The notes under the pieces: generated by a model
The model's input: the letters and a program-made list of their open reading frames with translations, nothing else
Told to the model about the DNA's origin: nothing
Databases searched by the model: none
Program-made: the position numbers and the translations under genes
Part shown: piece after piece, positions 5,550 through 6,452 of the stretch
Numbering within the stretch: the first letter of the stretch is position 1
Layout of the letters: each line of letters begins with the position of its first letter
NCBI GenBank assembly: GCA_030622395.1
Contig: JAUXGF010000168.1
Span: 1 to 6,452 of the forward strand
Reading direction: 5' to 3'
Length of the DNA: 6,452 bases
From: Calditrichaceae bacterium
Lineage (GTDB): Bacteria > Calditrichota > Calditrichia > Calditrichales > Calditrichaceae

Positions 5550-5781
5550 TTGCCACTAAGGCACAAAGACTCAAAGTTTTATTAATTAGTGTCTGAACGA
5601 AAACTAACTAAAATTGTCATTTCGCCGCGCCTGCCGTCGGGCAGGAAGCGGAGCGAGAAATCTATTGCCTTTAAATATCAAGGGATTACAGATTTCTCGC
5701 TCCGCTTCGAAATGACAAAAATATGTATTTTCGTTCAGGCACTAATTACTTCTTCTTAGTGACTTGGTTCCTTAGTGGCAA
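5550..5781. repeat. Outer inverted repeat bounding the cruciform region
   Basis: TTGCCACTAAGG at 5550-5561 and its exact complement CCTTAGTGGCAA at 5770-5781 bracket the palindromic element inside. Each arm continues inward as NCACNAAG octamers: CCACTAAG GCACAAAG ACTCAAAG on the left (5553-5576), and on the minus strand CCACTAAG GAACCAAG TCACTAAG on the right. The octamer repeats therefore form the outermost stem of a 232-bp nested structure that fills most of the ddl upstream gap. Confidence 0.6.
5584..5747. repeat. MITE-like palindromic element
   Basis: A 164-bp element without an ORF is built from three nested pairs. The arms 5584-5603/5728-5747 are 20 bp with one mismatch (a G-T wobble in RNA). 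The arms 5614-5624/5708-5718 are perfect over 11 bp (TTGTCATTTCG). The arms 5645-5663/5690-5708 are perfect over 19 bp around a 26-nt loop. The left side carries about 20 extra bases (5625-5644) absent from the right side. These fold as their own hairpin, CCTGCC-GTCG-GGCAGG (5630-5645). The TCATTTCG...GAGCGAGAAATCT core resembles dispersed palindromes I recall from Bacteroidota-related genomes. No clear target duplication is visible. Transcripts ending the sigma-54 activator gene would form a very stable fold here. Confidence 0.7.
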
Positions 5782-5797
5782 TATTTTTTAATATTCG

Positions 5798-6452
5798 CTA
5801 CTTAAAACTACGCTTATCAATACCAAATTTCTTTATCCGGTACTGTAAGGTTTTGTAGGTAATACCCAATTTTTGCGACGCTTTTTTCAGCGAGCCCTTG
5901 TTTTCTTTTAATGCGTCGACAATCAACTGCGCTTCCATCTGCGGCAAAGACGCGGTTTTATCTGATTTTAGAGGTGAAAAATCAGATTCCGACGTCATTA
6001 AATCTTCAGGCGAAAGATTATTCTTATCAGATAAAATGATTGTCTTTTCGATTATATTTTCCAATTCACGAACATTACCTGGAAAAGATAAACCCTCCAG
6101 TTTCCGAACAGCCGCAACCGATAATACAGGCTCTTTCTTTCCATATTGTTTAGCGTATTTTTTAATAAAATATCCAACTAACAAGGGGATGTCTTCTTTA
6201 CGTTCTTTCAAAGTCGGCAGATGGATATGGAATACATTTAAACGGTGGTATAAATCCGCTCTGAATTTTTTATCCTGCACTTTAGCCGACAGATTCTCAT
6301 TAGTTGCGGCAATAATGCGCACATCAAGATTTATAAATTGATTGGAACCGATACGCTCAATCTGTTTTTCCTGCAGCACTCTTAACAAACGGATCTGCAG
6401 ATCCATACGCATAGTTCCTATCTCATCTAAAAATATAGCGCCATTTTGCGCC
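5798..6452 (-). CDS. Sigma-54-dependent enhancer-binding protein (NtrC family), 5' end outside window
   Basis: The visible 217 codons are the C-terminal half of an AAA+ activator that remodels sigma-54 RNA polymerase at -24/-12 promoters. The frame is open to the window edge, and the edge sequence reads AQNGAIFLDEIG, the Walker B region, so the internal ATG at 6410-6412 is not the start. Then come sensor I (RIIAATNENL), the arginine-finger region FRADLYHRLNVFHIHLP, LKERKEDIPLL, and sensor II FPGNVRELEN. The last about 45 residues form a Fis-type HTH (KGSLKKASQKLGITYKTLQYRIKKFG). Walker A, the GAFTGA loop and any receiver, GAF or PAS sensor domain lie beyond the edge, so the signal cannot be named. 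The gene ends at TAG 17 nt before the outer repeat arm. No sigma-54 -24/-12 promoter was recognised in the window, so its targets are elsewhere. The family is certain. Confidence 0.95.
   Translation of the reverse strand, partial: AQNGAIFLDEIGTMRMDLQIRLLRVLQEKQIERIGSNQFINLDVRIIAATNENLSAKVQDKKFRADLYHRLNVFHIHLPTLKERKEDIPLLVGYFIKKYAKQYGKKEPVLSVAAVRKLEGLSFPGNVRELENIIEKTIILSDKNNLSPEDLMTSESDFSPLKSDKTASLPQMEAQLIVDALKENKGSLKKASQKLGITYKTLQYRIKKFGIDKRSFK

Larger units (their letters stand above)
5445..5797. other. Intergenic region upstream of ddl
   Basis: No gene is supported in this 353-bp gap. It is mostly the nested repeat structure (5550-5781); the roughly 90 bp next to ddl (5459-5549) are plain AT-rich DNA that must hold any private ddl promoter. 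No consensus promoter hexamer pair was convincing. Confidence 0.6.

Noticed and set aside
5780..5795. AATATT-TTTT-AATATT as terminator of the sigma-54 activator gene
   Set aside because: The stem is entirely A/T and would be too weak for termination; it overlaps the gene's stop-proximal DNA and the repeat arm.
5898..6341. Plus-strand open frame of 147 codons
   Set aside because: It is antisense to the AAA+ and Fis-type HTH coding sequence, whose conserved motifs are unmistakable; the plus-strand translation has no recognisable domain.
6410..6412. ATG as start of the sigma-54 activator
   Set aside because: The frame stays open to the window edge and encodes the conserved Walker B region upstream of this ATG, so the gene begins outside the window.

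Overview
All six protein-coding genes in this window lie on the minus strand. They are described below from the right edge leftward, in the direction of transcription. The coding regions have low to moderate G+C, and the gaps are AT-rich with GC-rich palindromic inserts. The dispersed repeats (CACTAAG-type octamers and a TCATTTCG...GAGCGAGAAATCT palindrome), the NtrC-type enhancer-binding protein, the type A Ddl and a Cytophaga-like dipeptide epimerase together suggest a Gram-negative FCB-group bacterium, perhaps near Ignavibacteria/Bacteroidota. That placement is a low-confidence inference. No rRNA, tRNA, CRISPR array or transposase is visible.

Layout: (1) 5798-6452 is the 3' part of a sigma-54 enhancer-binding protein, cut by the window edge. 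(2) 5445-5797 is an intergenic region filled by a nested cruciform repeat. (3) 4347-5444 is D-alanine--D-alanine ligase (ddl). (4) 3855-4346 is a gene-free stretch with a 67% GC island, three palindromic structures, another octamer repeat and, at its left end, a near-consensus sigma-70 promoter with an AT palindrome. (5) 3483-3854 and 2431-3435 form a toxin-antitoxin operon in toxin-first order: an MqsR-like toxin, then an antitoxin joining a YgiT-type zinc ribbon, an MqsA-type HTH and a C-terminal Panacea/SocA (DUF4065) domain. (6) 2277-2430 is a short regulatory gap with an AACCT-N3-AGGTT palindrome and a TAnnTTTG-like promoter element. (7) 1170-2276 and 107-1183 are a translationally coupled pair: an alpha-oxoamine synthase-family PLP enzyme (BioF/Kbl-like, TTG start) and a dipeptide epimerase of the enolase superfamily. 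(8) 1-106 holds a GTAG-bounded three-way-junction palindrome just after the epimerase stop.

How the genes may fit together: ddl makes D-Ala-D-Ala for peptidoglycan. The epimerase acts on dipeptides, normally from murein turnover, but lacks the arginine that marks L-Ala-L-Glu enzymes. The oxoamine synthase coupled to it has no obvious place in murein recycling, so this two-gene unit is the least explained metabolic module here. The toxin-antitoxin cassette has its own promoter and sits between the two cell-wall loci next to repeat-rich DNA, as expected of an acquired module. The most notable points are the modular Panacea-type antitoxin, the unusual oxoamine synthase/epimerase pair with a non-Glu specificity signature, and the density of cruciform repeats.
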